DNA from: a virus
IMG/VR virus record: IMGVR_UViG_3300028769_000032
Coordinates: 1-30,044 of that record
DNA length: 30,044 bases
Direction: 5' to 3' (one strand)
The translations under genes and the position numbers were made by a program. Shown piece by piece: positions 6,110 to 15,208 of this stretch. The notes beneath the pieces are model-generated. The model worked only from the letters and a program-made list of their open reading frames with translations. It did not search any database and was not told where the DNA came from. Every line of letters starts with the position of its first letter. Position 1 is the stretch's first letter.

Positions 6110-8050
6110 TTATTTAATCATTTCAAGAAATTCATTTTCCGTGATGATTTTAACTCCAAGTTGATTTGCCTTGACACTTTTAGAACTTTGCGATGGATTA
6201 TTACAAATCAAATAATCAGTTGTCTTGCTAACTCCACTTCCAATCTTTCCACCCAATGAAACAATTTTACTTTCTAACTCTTTGCGATTCTTAAAATGTT
6301 CAACATCACCTGTAATTACAAAAGTTTTATCATTGAGGATGTCAGATTCGGTTTGTTGTTTGGGTTGAGTCATTACAAGGTCAACACAAAGCAATGCGAT
6401 AGTTTTCTCCATTGATTCATTCCAATGGACATATTCATTCAGTGAATTACCTGCCGAATCTCCAATCAAATGATAATAGGTGTATTTATCGCTACTTAGA
6501 AGATTGTCTATATTTTCAAAATACTCTGCCAATTTCCTACTTGCAGTCTTTCCAATCTGAGGAATGGACAAACCATATAACACTCTATCTAATGGTTGGG
6601 TCTTGGACTTTTCAATTTCAGCAATCAAACTGTCAACTTTCTTTTTACCAAATCCATCAAGTTTATAAAGTGTTTCTCGATTATTTGGAATATTATAAAT
6701 ATCAGATACACTTGATAATACACTCAATCCATTCTTCAATTTAATCTCCATAATCTTCTTGATACTTTCTTCACTAAATCCTTGAATATCCATTGCATTA
6801 CGACTACAGAAGTGAACCAACCTACCAAGGACTTGTTTCTCACATTGATAATTTGTGCAGAATTGATGTACTCCTTGATGAACTAATGTTGAGCCACAGA
6901 ATGGACAATTCAATACTTTTTCAAATGTGCCTGAACAGGTTTCGTTGTCTGTTAGCTGTGGTATAATTTGGTTCTTCTTAGTGACCAAAATTGTATCACC
7001 AACTCCCAATTCCAACCCTTTGATATAATCATAGTTATGGACGCTTGCTTTCTCAACCATTGTATTATCAATTTCAACTGGTTCAAATAAAGCAGTATAA
7101 GATAGCTGTCCAGATTTTCCTACGTCTACAAGGATATCAAGTAGAGTCGTTGTGACTGATTCATCAAAAAACTTATACGCGATTGCATTATTAAAGTGAT
7201 GTGAAGTTTTTCCTAATGACAATCCATAGCCAATATCATTATGAGCAAGAACCAATCCATCTGTATCATATGATAAGCCACCCCTATTATTCGTCATACG
7301 TTCAACTTCTTGTGCAAGATTATCTTTTGTAACCAATACATGTTCAACAACATTAAATCCTTCTTTTGCTAACTCATTCAATTCTTCCATCTTGGTATCA
7401 AACTCACATTCAAGAGTTCCAAATGCAATAAATCTAATTTCTCTATCTGCTACAATTTTAGAATCTAACATACTTGAAGTAGCATTAGCAAGATTTCTTG
7501 CGTTTGCATATTTATCATCATCTTGAAGGCGAGAGTTTATTTCTCCCAATTTCTCACGGTACATCATTCCTTCGCCAACAACTTGAATGTGGCTGAATGA
7601 TTTTACTTCTTTGGGAATCCCAATAATACTAATTGCATTGTGCGTAATATCCTGCCCTTCATTGGTTGCAGAACTCCCTCTGGTTGCAAGATATTTTAAT
7701 CTCACATCGTAATTAGCAATCTGTGTGCCACCGTCTAATTTACGCATTAGAACACCTTCTCGATTGCCCAACCATTTAATTAAATCATCAATTGATTTAG
7801 TTTTTCCAAGTGATAGTAATGGAGTTGAATGTTTAATCTTAGGAAGATTGCTCGCTACAGTATATCCTGCGTGTTGCGTTGGAGAGTTTGAATAGATAAT
7901 ACCAGTTTCTTGTTCGAGTTTAACAAGTCGGTCAAAATCTGAGTCCCACTCACTGTCACTCATGAGTGAATGACCAGTATTGTAATAACTTCGTGATGCA
8001 TCGTTTAAAGATTCGATTAAATTTTTAATGACGGTTTCTTTCGTATGCAT
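6110..8050 (-). CDS. ligA: NAD-dependent DNA ligase
   Basis: A 646-residue, apparently complete LigA, which seals nicks in duplex DNA using NAD+. In order: domain Ia with SYYNTGHSLMSDSEWD near residues 21-36 (NMN-binding region); the adenylation motif MRKLDGG, in which Lys104 is the nucleophile (KxDG); LATRGSSATNEGQDIT, the counterpart of the conserved RGDGxxGEDIT strand; the OB domain around 310-385; a four-Cys zinc finger (CPFCGS...FCTNYQCEKQ); helix-hairpin-helix repeats; and a C-terminal BRCT domain (KTFVITGDV...GGKIGSGVSKTTDYLI). The length is close to the bacterial norm of about 670. It has its own promoter (8114-8143) and GGAGG before the ATG. It is likely used to join Okazaki fragments in phage replication. 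Confidence 0.95.
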   Translation of the reverse strand: MHTKETVIKNLIESLNDASRSYYNTGHSLMSDSEWDSDFDRLVKLEQETGIIYSNSPTQHAGYTVASNLPKIKHSTPLLSLGKTKSIDDLIKWLGNREGVLMRKLDGGTQIANYDVRLKYLATRGSSATNEGQDITHNAISIIGIPKEVKSFSHIQVVGEGMMYREKLGEINSRLQDDDKYANARNLANATSSMLDSKIVADREIRFIAFGTLECEFDTKMEELNELAKEGFNVVEHVLVTKDNLAQEVERMTNNRGGLSYDTDGLVLAHNDIGYGLSLGKTSHHFNNAIAYKFFDESVTTTLLDILVDVGKSGQLSYTALFEPVEIDNTMVEKASVHNYDYIKGLELGVGDTILVTKKNQIIPQLTDNETCSGTFEKVLNCPFCGSTLVHQGVHQFCTNYQCEKQVLGRLVHFCSRNAMDIQGFSEESIKKIMEIKLKNGLSVLSSVSDIYNIPNNRETLYKLDGFGKKKVDSLIAEIEKSKTQPLDRVLYGLSIPQIGKTASRKLAEYFENIDNLLSSDKYTYYHLIGDSAGNSLNEYVHWNESMEKTIALLCVDLVMTQPKQQTESDILNDKTFVITGDVEHFKNRKELESKIVSLGGKIGSGVSKTTDYLICNNPSQSSKSVKANQLGVKIITENEFLEMIK

Positions 8051-8079
8051 TTCAATTCCTCCTTATAATAAAATAATAT

Positions 8080-8113
8080 GAGCCTACTCGAAGTTTTATT
8101 CCCTCGTAAGCCC
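8080..8113 (-). other. Imperfect inverted repeat at the ligA promoter/leader
   Basis: In minus-strand RNA, GGGCUUAC can pair with GUAGGCUC, and CGAGG with CUUCG, over a short loop, partly through G-U pairs. The left arm begins immediately after the -10 box, so part of it may lie upstream of the transcription start. It could be an operator half-site pair or a leader hairpin, and the evidence is weak. Confidence 0.3.
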
Positions 8114-8143
8114 ATATTATCATAGTTGCATATGTGGTGTCAA
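8114..8143 (-). promoter_or_regulatory. Sigma-A-like promoter of ligA
   Basis: Minus strand TTGACA (8143-8138), an 18-base spacer and TAATAT (8119-8114), preceded by TGA. The -35 box overlaps the last codon and stop of the RecU-like gene. It marks the end of the replication operon and the start of the ligase unit. Confidence 0.72.
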
Positions 8144-8658
8144 GTGATTTGGTGGATTAATTTCGCAATATCATAAGAATAATTTACCTTCTTCAATTTC
8201 TGCTCAATCAACACGCCACCATGTTCAATAATATCATTTTCATTTATGGATTTCTTAGTCGTTGATTTATAAAACTTGTAAAAATCCACAATGTTCAACC
8301 AATACGTTTTTTCAATCTCCGCAAAGTTAAACATGAATCCAGCTTTAACACCAGTGGTTTGTGATGCTTTGAGTAGACCATTGATTTGTGAGATTTTAAT
8401 ATTCTTACCAGATTGACCTTTTTCAGTTTGAAAGCTGAAGGCTGTGGATTTGGATGATTTGAGTTCGAGGGGATAAAAGATTCCATTTGTGAAGAAGAAA
8501 CAATCATAATCGTTTGTAATTGAAAAACGAAGTCCGTTTCCTTCTGTATCTCCGAAGCTTGAAGCAGGGTCGCGCAATCTGTAGTAGTAGCAGTCTGGTA
8601 CGGATTCTATTGATTTTTTAATTGCGAGTTCAAAAATTTTGCCCGAATTCATTGCCAT
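8140..8658 (-). CDS. RecU-like Holliday junction resolvase
   Basis: A 172-residue PD-(D/E)XK nuclease close in length to RecU, which cuts four-way junctions during recombination. The N-terminal NSGKIFELAI provides the conserved Gly and Glu10. The core is NDYDCFFFTNGIFYPLELKS, with Asp52, Glu65 and Lys67 as the D-(x)n-ExK metal site. SSKSTAFSF after it matches the K-T-SFPL stretch of RecU. Gln91 in a helix and KAGFMFNFAEIEKTYWL at about 104-120 correspond to the RecU GGIAFLIVRF-type strand. The ATG directly follows the upstream stop (TAAATG), with GAGAGG as ribosome binding site. It lies next to an ERCC4 nuclease gene at the end of the replication operon, consistent with late recombination steps. 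Confidence 0.8.
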   Translation of the reverse strand: MAMNSGKIFELAIKKSIESVPDCYYYRLRDPASSFGDTEGNGLRFSITNDYDCFFFTNGIFYPLELKSSKSTAFSFQTEKGQSGKNIKISQINGLLKASQTTGVKAGFMFNFAEIEKTYWLNIVDFYKFYKSTTKKSINENDIIEHGGVLIEQKLKKVNYSYDIAKLIHQIT

Positions 8659-9198
8659 TTATTTAACCTCTCCATTCTTTAATAGCTCTCTCAAGAAATA
8701 ATAAAAGTATGCATAGATATAGACTGGGAAAGCTTCGTCACTTACAAATTTAAAAGCCACATCATATCTATGTTCAAAACTCATAATGCTGGCTATAAAA
8801 GATTTTCTATCGTATTGAGCCTTATATTTACCCTGAAAAAGATTATCCCATGTATCTGCAATAGCTATAGTCATCTTCCCATTAAACATAGCCAACTCTT
8901 CTTCAAAACGGGCACGATTTTTTGTCATATTTTGAGAAATTTCATCAAGACTATTTTTACGTTCCACGACAATATCTTTATCAAAATACAAATCACTCAT
9001 AATTCCATATTCAGGCATTGCCTCAAGGTAGAAACTATAATCACCTTGAGACAATGTAATATCTTTATATTTGCAACGACTTTTATGGTCACACCATTCT
9101 TTAACATGAGTAGATTTCTCACGTTTATCAATCAATATTATAATACTACCGCATATTTTCTTGATTTCGTCATCTGTAAACTTTCTGTATTTAATCAT
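8659..9198 (-). CDS. ERCC4/XPF-type nuclease
   Basis: A 179-residue protein made almost entirely of an ERCC4 nuclease domain, which cuts branched or flapped DNA. Visible motifs: IILIDKREKS with Asp24, then LSQGDYSFYL (GD-Y/F), and the hallmark VVERKNSLDEI with Glu79-Arg80-Lys81 and Asp85 (ERKxxxD). The following NRARFEEEL helix is also typical. There is no helix-hairpin-helix domain, unlike full XPF/Mus81, so it would act as a single-domain phage enzyme or with a partner. The gene lies ten bases after the polymerase gene and abuts the RecU-like gene, so a role in processing recombination or replication intermediates is inferred. Confidence 0.82.
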   Translation of the reverse strand: MIKYRKFTDDEIKKICGSIIILIDKREKSTHVKEWCDHKSRCKYKDITLSQGDYSFYLEAMPEYGIMSDLYFDKDIVVERKNSLDEISQNMTKNRARFEEELAMFNGKMTIAIADTWDNLFQGKYKAQYDRKSFIASIMSFEHRYDVAFKFVSDEAFPVYIYAYFYYFLRELLKNGEVK

Positions 9199-9208
9199 TA
9201 ATCCTCCA

Positions 9209-12200
9209 TTATTTGCGAATAACTTCCCATTTTTTCAGAATCAATTCTACTTCATCAATATTAACCCATTGACCATCAATTTTGCGCTTACGTTTTTCTT
9301 CAGCAATTTCATTTGTAACAATGATATCGCCAACTACAAATTCATTATTATCAAAAGCTTTACCTCTGACTTTAATTTTTTCTGTACCACCTTTAGCGAG
9401 TCGGTGTAATGTGATGAATTTGTTGCTAAAGGATTGTTCAATGATAGTCACAATTGCATATGAGTCTGGAAGCTCTGATACGAGAGTTTGTGCATAACCG
9501 AGATATTCAAGTTCGTGTTGGACTTTTTGTTGTACGCCAATATCTTTGTCGGGAATAGTTTCTGAAATAGATTTGATGATGCTCGTTGTGTCAACTAATT
9601 TGTATTGCTTCTCAGTTTGTGTTGAAAATTGCTCTATTATTGATTTGTATTCAGGATTAATTTTTTCTTTTGACATTTGTTTCTTGCCATAAAACGTATT
9701 AAACACTTCTACGGTTTTTAACAACTTTTTTGCTTTACCAAATTCATCGAAGAATCCAAGCAATATTAAAATTTCAAGTTGTCTTGAATTTACAGAGCAA
9801 CCTTTGATATCTACCAATAGCTCTGCAAAAGATTCATATTGATTATCTTTTAGTGAATACAACTCTTGTGCAATCAATTCGTTTAGATGTTTAATGCTAC
9901 TCATACCTTTGTAAATTGTGTTTGTTTCTTTGTTGATAGAGTAATCAGCTTCGGAGTGCCTAAATTTTATGGACTCAACCTTAATATCAGTAAACCCATT
10001 TATAAACTCAAAAACCCTCGTTGTTTTATCTTGATTGCTTTTGCATACATTTAGTGCAGTAGCAACAAATTCAAGTGTATAATAATGTCTCAAATAAGCA
10101 CACATCAAGCCTATGGCGGAATATGGTACAGAATGGTTTGATGAAAACAAATATGAGCTGGCATCTTCAATTACTTGAATAAATGATTTTACAATTTCTT
10201 CCGCTTCTGATTTAGACGTATTGTATTGTTCTTGCATTGTTTTTACAAATCCATCAATAATCCGTGGCATAAACTCTTCTGTTCCGGTCTTTTTTGCAAA
10301 ACCTCTTCTAACAATATCCGCCTCGCCCATTGTAAAACCACAGAATTTATTTAGGAATTCAATGATTTGTTCCTGAAAAACTAATCTACCTAATGTTGGA
10401 GATAAAAATTTATCTAATGCTTCATGACCATTTTCGTAAAACTCACCTTTTGCCAAAGAATATCTGTAACTTTCTCCAGCCGGACGTATCGCTCCGTTGC
10501 CGATAGATAATAAATCTACCAATTTCACATTTGGATTAAGTTGTTTGATTTTTTCAATGGTTCCTTTTGAAAACAATTGCTTATAATACGCATACGCAGA
10601 ATCAGATTCCCACTGGAATATTTGAATACTACTTTTCATTATTTCATCATATAAGCTTTGGTCTTCCATATCAAAATTATCCATTGTTAATCTTGGGATT
10701 CCTGCGAGGGCACAAGTTTTATTAATTACCTCAATATTGTCCAATCCAAGGATATCAAGTTTTACAAAATTTAATCCGTCCACTTCTTTCATGTTGACTT
10801 GTGCTACTGGATAATCACACGTAGAAAGAGTAAATGTTCCAAGTATATCATCTAATGGCATTGGGGAAACGATTGTTGCTGATGGGTGGGTTCCAATTGA
10901 CACAACAACCCCGATAAGCAAATCAACGTATTCAAAGATTTCGGGATACTCATTTCTCCATTTATCTTCCTGCGTTTCTATTGTAGAACACATTTCACCT
11001 ACAGTTCCTAAATCAATATTAAATGTTCTGCACACATCTCTTATTGCCCCTTTGATTGCTATGGTATTAAACGTTACAATCTCCGCACAGTATAATCCAT
11101 GTTTATTATAAACATATTGCTTAACCCAATCCCGTTGTGATGGAGGCCAATCCGTATCCACATCAGCCAAGCTAATTTTATTAGGTGAAAAGAGCCTTTC
11201 AAAGTTCATATTAAACTTTAAACTGTCAACGTCCGTAATGTTTAATAGATATGCGTTAAGTGACCCCGAAATACTTCCACGAGAGGGGCCGGGGAATATC
11301 CCCTCTTTTCTACCCGCAGATTTAATATCCTCTTCAAGCAACATATAATCTATTACACCAAGTTTTTTCATAACGCCAAATTCATAGTTTAGACGATTTT
11401 TATAATCTTCTGTGTTTGGATATTTATCAATTCCTCTTTCATAAAATCCCTCTAATACTTTAGCTTTAAATACTTTATTTGGATTTTTATATAACTTAGG
11501 ATATTTATACGACCTATCCAATGAAAATGATTCAATTGATTCTGCGATAACATTTGTGTTCTGGATTGCCTCAATTACAACATCCATTGGCAAGGAGTTT
11601 TGATTTGTAAATGCTTTAACTAATTCATCGTAGGTCTTAAATGATAAATCCCACCCTGCTTCATTTTCAAATAGAATTGATTTTGATTTCTGCAAAACAT
11701 CTCTTCCTTTTAGATGCTTTGCGTTTAATGCGTGAGTATCTGTACAGGCCACCAATGGAATTCCAGTTTGCCTATGGACTTCATAAAGTTTCTGGTTATA
11801 AAGAATTTGTGAATCAACTTTGTGGTGCTGTATCTCTAAATAACAGCGATGTTTATTTTTTTTCATAAATTCAATAAAGTCTCTTTCTAATTCAGCGTCT
11901 TCTGAGTTTAAGATTCCGCCCAAACATGCCGTTGAAATTATGACGTTATCACTAAATGATTTTAACTCCTCATACGTGATACGAGGTGCAAAGTAAAAAT
12001 GACCATCTTTTCTATTACATGCTAAATCTGCTGAAAAAGCTGTGTTTAATTCTTTTACAGCGTCCCAGTTCTTAGCAATGAGCAGAACGTGATAGTTATC
12101 TCTCTTTTTTTCTTCTGTGGATAAAGTCACGTAGCCTTCAATTGCGTGGATGTACTTTATGCCAACTTCATCACAATATTGTTTTTTATTTACCCACGAA

Positions 12201-12349
12201 AGAAAGTTACCGTGTTCGCTAAAGGCAATTGATGTCATGCCCGATTCTTTCGCCAATTTGATGTAATCCTTGTAATGTGTAACTGAATCAATTGTTGTAA
12301 ATGCATTGCTCAACATGGAGTGAAGATGCAATACTGTGTAGTTTTTCAT
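9209..12349 (-). CDS. dnaE: DNA polymerase III alpha subunit (DnaE type, C-family)
   Basis: A 1046-residue replicative polymerase. The N-terminal PHP domain keeps nearly all metal ligands: His8/His10 (LHLHS), EHGN at 45-48, Glu71, His87, Cys142, His175/176 and Asp204-x-His206. This suggests intrinsic proofreading, with one Asp-to-Glu change. The palm has PGPSRGSISGSLNAYLLNIT followed by LADVDTDW, giving catalytic Asp398 and Asp400, and VKLDILGLD giving Asp532. These correspond to Asp401, Asp403 and Asp555 of E. coli DnaE. The fingers include a QEQIIEFLNKFCGFTMGEAD segment, and a tandem HhH and OB-like C-terminus follow. No separate proofreading exonuclease is in the window. The start overlaps the homing endonuclease stop by four bases. 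SPbeta-type phages also carry a DnaE-like polymerase. Confidence 0.95.
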   Translation of the reverse strand: MKNYTVLHLHSMLSNAFTTIDSVTHYKDYIKLAKESGMTSIAFSEHGNFLSWVNKKQYCDEVGIKYIHAIEGYVTLSTEEKKRDNYHVLLIAKNWDAVKELNTAFSADLACNRKDGHFYFAPRITYEELKSFSDNVIISTACLGGILNSEDAELERDFIEFMKKNKHRCYLEIQHHKVDSQILYNQKLYEVHRQTGIPLVACTDTHALNAKHLKGRDVLQKSKSILFENEAGWDLSFKTYDELVKAFTNQNSLPMDVVIEAIQNTNVIAESIESFSLDRSYKYPKLYKNPNKVFKAKVLEGFYERGIDKYPNTEDYKNRLNYEFGVMKKLGVIDYMLLEEDIKSAGRKEGIFPGPSRGSISGSLNAYLLNITDVDSLKFNMNFERLFSPNKISLADVDTDWPPSQRDWVKQYVYNKHGLYCAEIVTFNTIAIKGAIRDVCRTFNIDLGTVGEMCSTIETQEDKWRNEYPEIFEYVDLLIGVVVSIGTHPSATIVSPMPLDDILGTFTLSTCDYPVAQVNMKEVDGLNFVKLDILGLDNIEVINKTCALAGIPRLTMDNFDMEDQSLYDEIMKSSIQIFQWESDSAYAYYKQLFSKGTIEKIKQLNPNVKLVDLLSIGNGAIRPAGESYRYSLAKGEFYENGHEALDKFLSPTLGRLVFQEQIIEFLNKFCGFTMGEADIVRRGFAKKTGTEEFMPRIIDGFVKTMQEQYNTSKSEAEEIVKSFIQVIEDASSYLFSSNHSVPYSAIGLMCAYLRHYYTLEFVATALNVCKSNQDKTTRVFEFINGFTDIKVESIKFRHSEADYSINKETNTIYKGMSSIKHLNELIAQELYSLKDNQYESFAELLVDIKGCSVNSRQLEILILLGFFDEFGKAKKLLKTVEVFNTFYGKKQMSKEKINPEYKSIIEQFSTQTEKQYKLVDTTSIIKSISETIPDKDIGVQQKVQHELEYLGYAQTLVSELPDSYAIVTIIEQSFSNKFITLHRLAKGGTEKIKVRGKAFDNNEFVVGDIIVTNEIAEEKRKRKIDGQWVNIDEVELILKKWEVIRK

Positions 12350-13128
12350 GCGTTCATCTCCAATCCATATTTTTCAAACAAGTGTTTTTGCGGCGACATA
12401 TCTCCGTACAATTCTAACTCAGTTTTTAATCTCGCTACAACTGCATCATCAAAATCTTTAAATGTGCCTAAGTTTAATCTCTTTTTATCATGCACAATAT
12501 AAGCCTTATATCTACTTTCTAATTTGACCCAAGACACACCAACTACGCCAGATGTATTACTTTTCTTTTTGTTTAAATTTTTCATATTTTCAGAGTGTGA
12601 AACTATTCGTAGATTTATTTTTCTATTATCCCACGGTTGACGATTGATGTGGTCAACATCGTCTAATTTATCTCCAAACCTTCCAAGAATTAAACTGTGT
12701 AATAAAATGTATTTATTTTTGCCATCAACTACATCGTATCTCGTTCTTAAATATCCGTCTTTATGTTTGTGCCATGTGTATGGTTTGATTATATCATAAT
12801 CTTCTTCATCTATAAAATATTCGTAACCACACATTGTTTTCATTGTTATATATCCATCTGTATACAGTGGCTCACAAAATGACCTTTTGGTGTGCATACA
12901 TTTAAAACAAACATTGGATACATTATAAACCAAAGAATGTTCTCCTACTATATTTTCGTATCCACAATCGCAAACGGTTTTCCATACACTGGTTTCTGAA
13001 TTCGATTTTTTATACATCCCAATAAATTCAATTACCGTCTTTGAGCCTATCTTGCATCCAATAAAATTCTTAAATCCATCAGACAGAATGTTTGATGTCT
13101 TATTGCTTTCGTCATATACCTTTTTCAT
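12346..13128 (-). CDS. HNH homing endonuclease with AP2 DNA-binding domain
   Basis: A 260-residue free-standing homing endonuclease. The N-terminal part has a Cys-x-Cys-Gly plus Cys-x2-Cys zinc-binding region (TVCDCGYEN and NVCFKCMHT). The centre is an HNH nuclease (LLHSLILGR then DDVDHINRQPWDNRKINLR). The C-terminus is an AP2-like DNA-binding domain (GVVGVSWVKLESRYKAYIV...LGTFKDFDDAV). I place the start at the ATG at 13128 because GGAGG sits five bases before it; a frame extension of nine residues upstream has no such signal. The gene sits between the Fe-S nuclease and polymerase genes and overlaps the polymerase start (ATGA), so it is integrated into the operon. DNA polymerase genes are frequent targets of such elements. 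Confidence 0.9.
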   Translation of the reverse strand: MKKVYDESNKTSNILSDGFKNFIGCKIGSKTVIEFIGMYKKSNSETSVWKTVCDCGYENIVGEHSLVYNVSNVCFKCMHTKRSFCEPLYTDGYITMKTMCGYEYFIDEEDYDIIKPYTWHKHKDGYLRTRYDVVDGKNKYILLHSLILGRFGDKLDDVDHINRQPWDNRKINLRIVSHSENMKNLNKKKSNTSGVVGVSWVKLESRYKAYIVHDKKRLNLGTFKDFDDAVVARLKTELELYGDMSPQKHLFEKYGLEMNA

Positions 13129-13138
13129 TTTTCCTCCA

Positions 13139-14155
13139 TTATTCCACCATCTCACTCAAATACTTTTTATAATATGGACACTTATGACTATGATTGCACA
13201 ATTGACCGCAATAAAAAGATGTTGATTTATCAATAACAACCGGACTCCAATCTGATTCATCGGTATTCTTTGCATTAATTGCATTAACTGTATCTACAAT
13301 ATATTGTTTAGTTTCTGCAATTGCTTCATCTGTCAACTCATATTCAATAATACAATCATGCATTGTAAAAGCGTCTTGAACGACCTGTGGTAGTCCTGAG
13401 ATGCTATTTTCTGCAATTGCCTTATCAATCATCATATCAATCTCAAAGTCGTCATATGAGTCAGGAAATTGATTTTTAATAGGCTTCTCCATTTTAGCAA
13501 CCCATTTACCTCTGTTGCATAATGTGCGTTTTACTTTTTTATTCTTCTGTACAAAATCCACATACATATATTTCAACATCATCCATGCTACCTTGCGAGG
13601 GATATAACCTTCAGATTGTTTTGCTAATGCATATACTACAAGTTGTCTTCCTGCATGATGAAGCTTTTCGCCTTTAAATTCGCTACTCGTTTTCCAGTCA
13701 AATACATCTGCGTATTCACCGTCATAGAAAGTTGCGTCACTGAATCCATATATCCACAATCCCGGCTCAACTTCAAATAGAATTTCTTCCTCTGTTTTTA
13801 ACTCCATATCCATTTTTTTATATGTCTCAGCAAAATGTTTAATATCGGCAATCCATGAATCTGCAATCTTCTGGTTAGGAAAATCAAAGCCCAAAATATC
13901 TGCTTCCATCAACCCATCTTCTATGACCGACTTCAAACATGATTCATCTTTTTCTCCATTATAAATTGACTCAAGGGCATCATGTAATTTATTCCCCATC
14001 ATAGAATAAATGTTTGGTCGCCCTCTATCTTTTGGTTCTTGCACATAAGTTTTATAATATGAATACTGGCAAGTATCAAATGCATTGAGCCTACTGATTG
14101 AGTATAATGGGATTTTCTTATCCCGTAATTCTTTAACCTTTTCTTTAATTTTCAT
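13139..14155 (-). CDS. Fe-S PD-(D/E)XK nuclease (RecB/Cas4 family)
   Basis: A 338-residue nuclease of the RecB/Cas4/AddB type. In order: Cys29 (FDTCQYSYY), His58 (GNKLHDALE), Asp140 (GFSDATF), the motif Asp153-Trp-Lys155 (VFDWKTS), Gln171-x3-Tyr175 (QLVVY), and three C-terminal cysteines at 316, 320 and 326 (FYCGQLCNHSHKCPYY). One N-terminal plus three C-terminal cysteines is the arrangement that binds a 4Fe-4S cluster in this family. All catalytic residues are present, so it should be an active exo- or endonuclease on single-stranded or end DNA. It lies between the primase and polymerase genes in the replication operon, suggesting end processing or recombination-dependent replication. Confidence 0.88.
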   Translation of the reverse strand: MKIKEKVKELRDKKIPLYSISRLNAFDTCQYSYYKTYVQEPKDRGRPNIYSMMGNKLHDALESIYNGEKDESCLKSVIEDGLMEADILGFDFPNQKIADSWIADIKHFAETYKKMDMELKTEEEILFEVEPGLWIYGFSDATFYDGEYADVFDWKTSSEFKGEKLHHAGRQLVVYALAKQSEGYIPRKVAWMMLKYMYVDFVQKNKKVKRTLCNRGKWVAKMEKPIKNQFPDSYDDFEIDMMIDKAIAENSISGLPQVVQDAFTMHDCIIEYELTDEAIAETKQYIVDTVNAINAKNTDESDWSPVVIDKSTSFYCGQLCNHSHKCPYYKKYLSEMVE

Positions 14156-14164
14156 ACCTTCTCC

Positions 14165-15199
14165 TTATAACCAAACTATGTGGTTGTTGTATAATTCTTT
14201 AAACGCCATTTTGCCTAAATCTGTTGGAGCCATTTTGCTTCCACTTTTTAGAATTTCATTATATCTATCAAATATATATCCTACTTGATATTGTTGAAAT
14301 ACATTTTGAGCTTGTAATTTTTCTGCCTCTGAACGAATTTTATCTTCAGTTAAACCTTCGTCAAACATGAGAATATATTTTTCAGCGTTTAATGATTTTA
14401 AATATCTTTGATGATATGAACTAATATTGCTACCACCAACAGATGCTCCAGTTTTATAACCCATACTATCAAGTTGTTGTGGAAGTTTTTCACTCTCGCC
14501 TATCATACAAATTTTCTTATTTTGTATATCAGAATAATTTAAACTATATCCATATATTGCTTTGCTTTTTGCAAATGGAATTATGGGCAACCATTTACTG
14601 ATATCTGCATCAGGAAACTGTGTATTTATTCTGCCCATGACTCCGACAATTTCTTCATTATGATTATACCAAGGCACACTCACTCTCATTGTGGTGGAAT
14701 CATATCCTACATTGTATTTAATTTGTGTATCAATTGATATACCATCTCTCAAGAATAACATATTCGGAGACATTTTAAAATCATTCATAATTTCATCTGG
14801 ATAAGTTTGTAAATCAATATCTTTAATTGAATTCTTAGATTGTATCTTTTTATAATATGCCCCGAATGGAAGATATCTTTCTATGGGAACAAGAGCATCA
14901 TCAGACAATCCTAACGTTGAGTACATATATTTTAATACATTTCTGAATGATGTGTTTAATTTATTTTGAATCAGTGAAATTATATCGCCAGATAATCCGG
15001 TAGAAAAACATGTGAATGGAATATTTTCTGAGCCATATTTTATAACTACACTTGTTGGATTTCTGTCATAGTCTCGACTGCATCTAATTTCTTGTCGTGA
15101 TGAATTCCTTTTTATATTACAGAAATCAACAGAATGTAGTAATTGCTCTATTTTATCCGGTTCATCTTTTAAATATTCCTTTAGAGCAATTACATCCAT
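14165..15199 (-). CDS. DnaG-type primase, degenerate zinc and TOPRIM motifs
   Basis: A 344-residue primase-like protein that would make RNA primers for the phage replisome. The N-terminus resembles the CHC2 zinc-binding domain: Cys27, Cys40 and FTCFSTGLSGDII at 62-74, the counterpart of F-x-C-F-x-C-G-x-x-G-D-(V/I)-I. The fourth ligand position is Thr67 rather than Cys. The central part has RVSVPWYN and GVMGRINTQ, as in the RNA polymerase domain of DnaG. The TOPRIM-like part has ICMIGESEKLPQQLDSMG, where an IVEGExD motif is expected, and YILMFDEGLTEDK, where FDxDxAG is expected. It is shorter than DnaG and lacks the helicase-interacting C-terminus. The gene is next to the helicase gene, which supports the call. 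Confidence 0.78.
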   Translation of the reverse strand: MDVIALKEYLKDEPDKIEQLLHSVDFCNIKRNSSRQEIRCSRDYDRNPTSVVIKYGSENIPFTCFSTGLSGDIISLIQNKLNTSFRNVLKYMYSTLGLSDDALVPIERYLPFGAYYKKIQSKNSIKDIDLQTYPDEIMNDFKMSPNMLFLRDGISIDTQIKYNVGYDSTTMRVSVPWYNHNEEIVGVMGRINTQFPDADISKWLPIIPFAKSKAIYGYSLNYSDIQNKKICMIGESEKLPQQLDSMGYKTGASVGGSNISSYHQRYLKSLNAEKYILMFDEGLTEDKIRSEAEKLQAQNVFQQYQVGYIFDRYNEILKSGSKMAPTDLGKMAFKELYNNHIVWL

Positions 15200-15208
15200 T
15201 AGTCACCT

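Noticed and set aside
14661-14680. Second copy of the loxP-like arm (TTATACCAAG)
   Set aside because: It lies within the primase coding sequence, lacks an opposing arm and matches only ten bases; probably chance.
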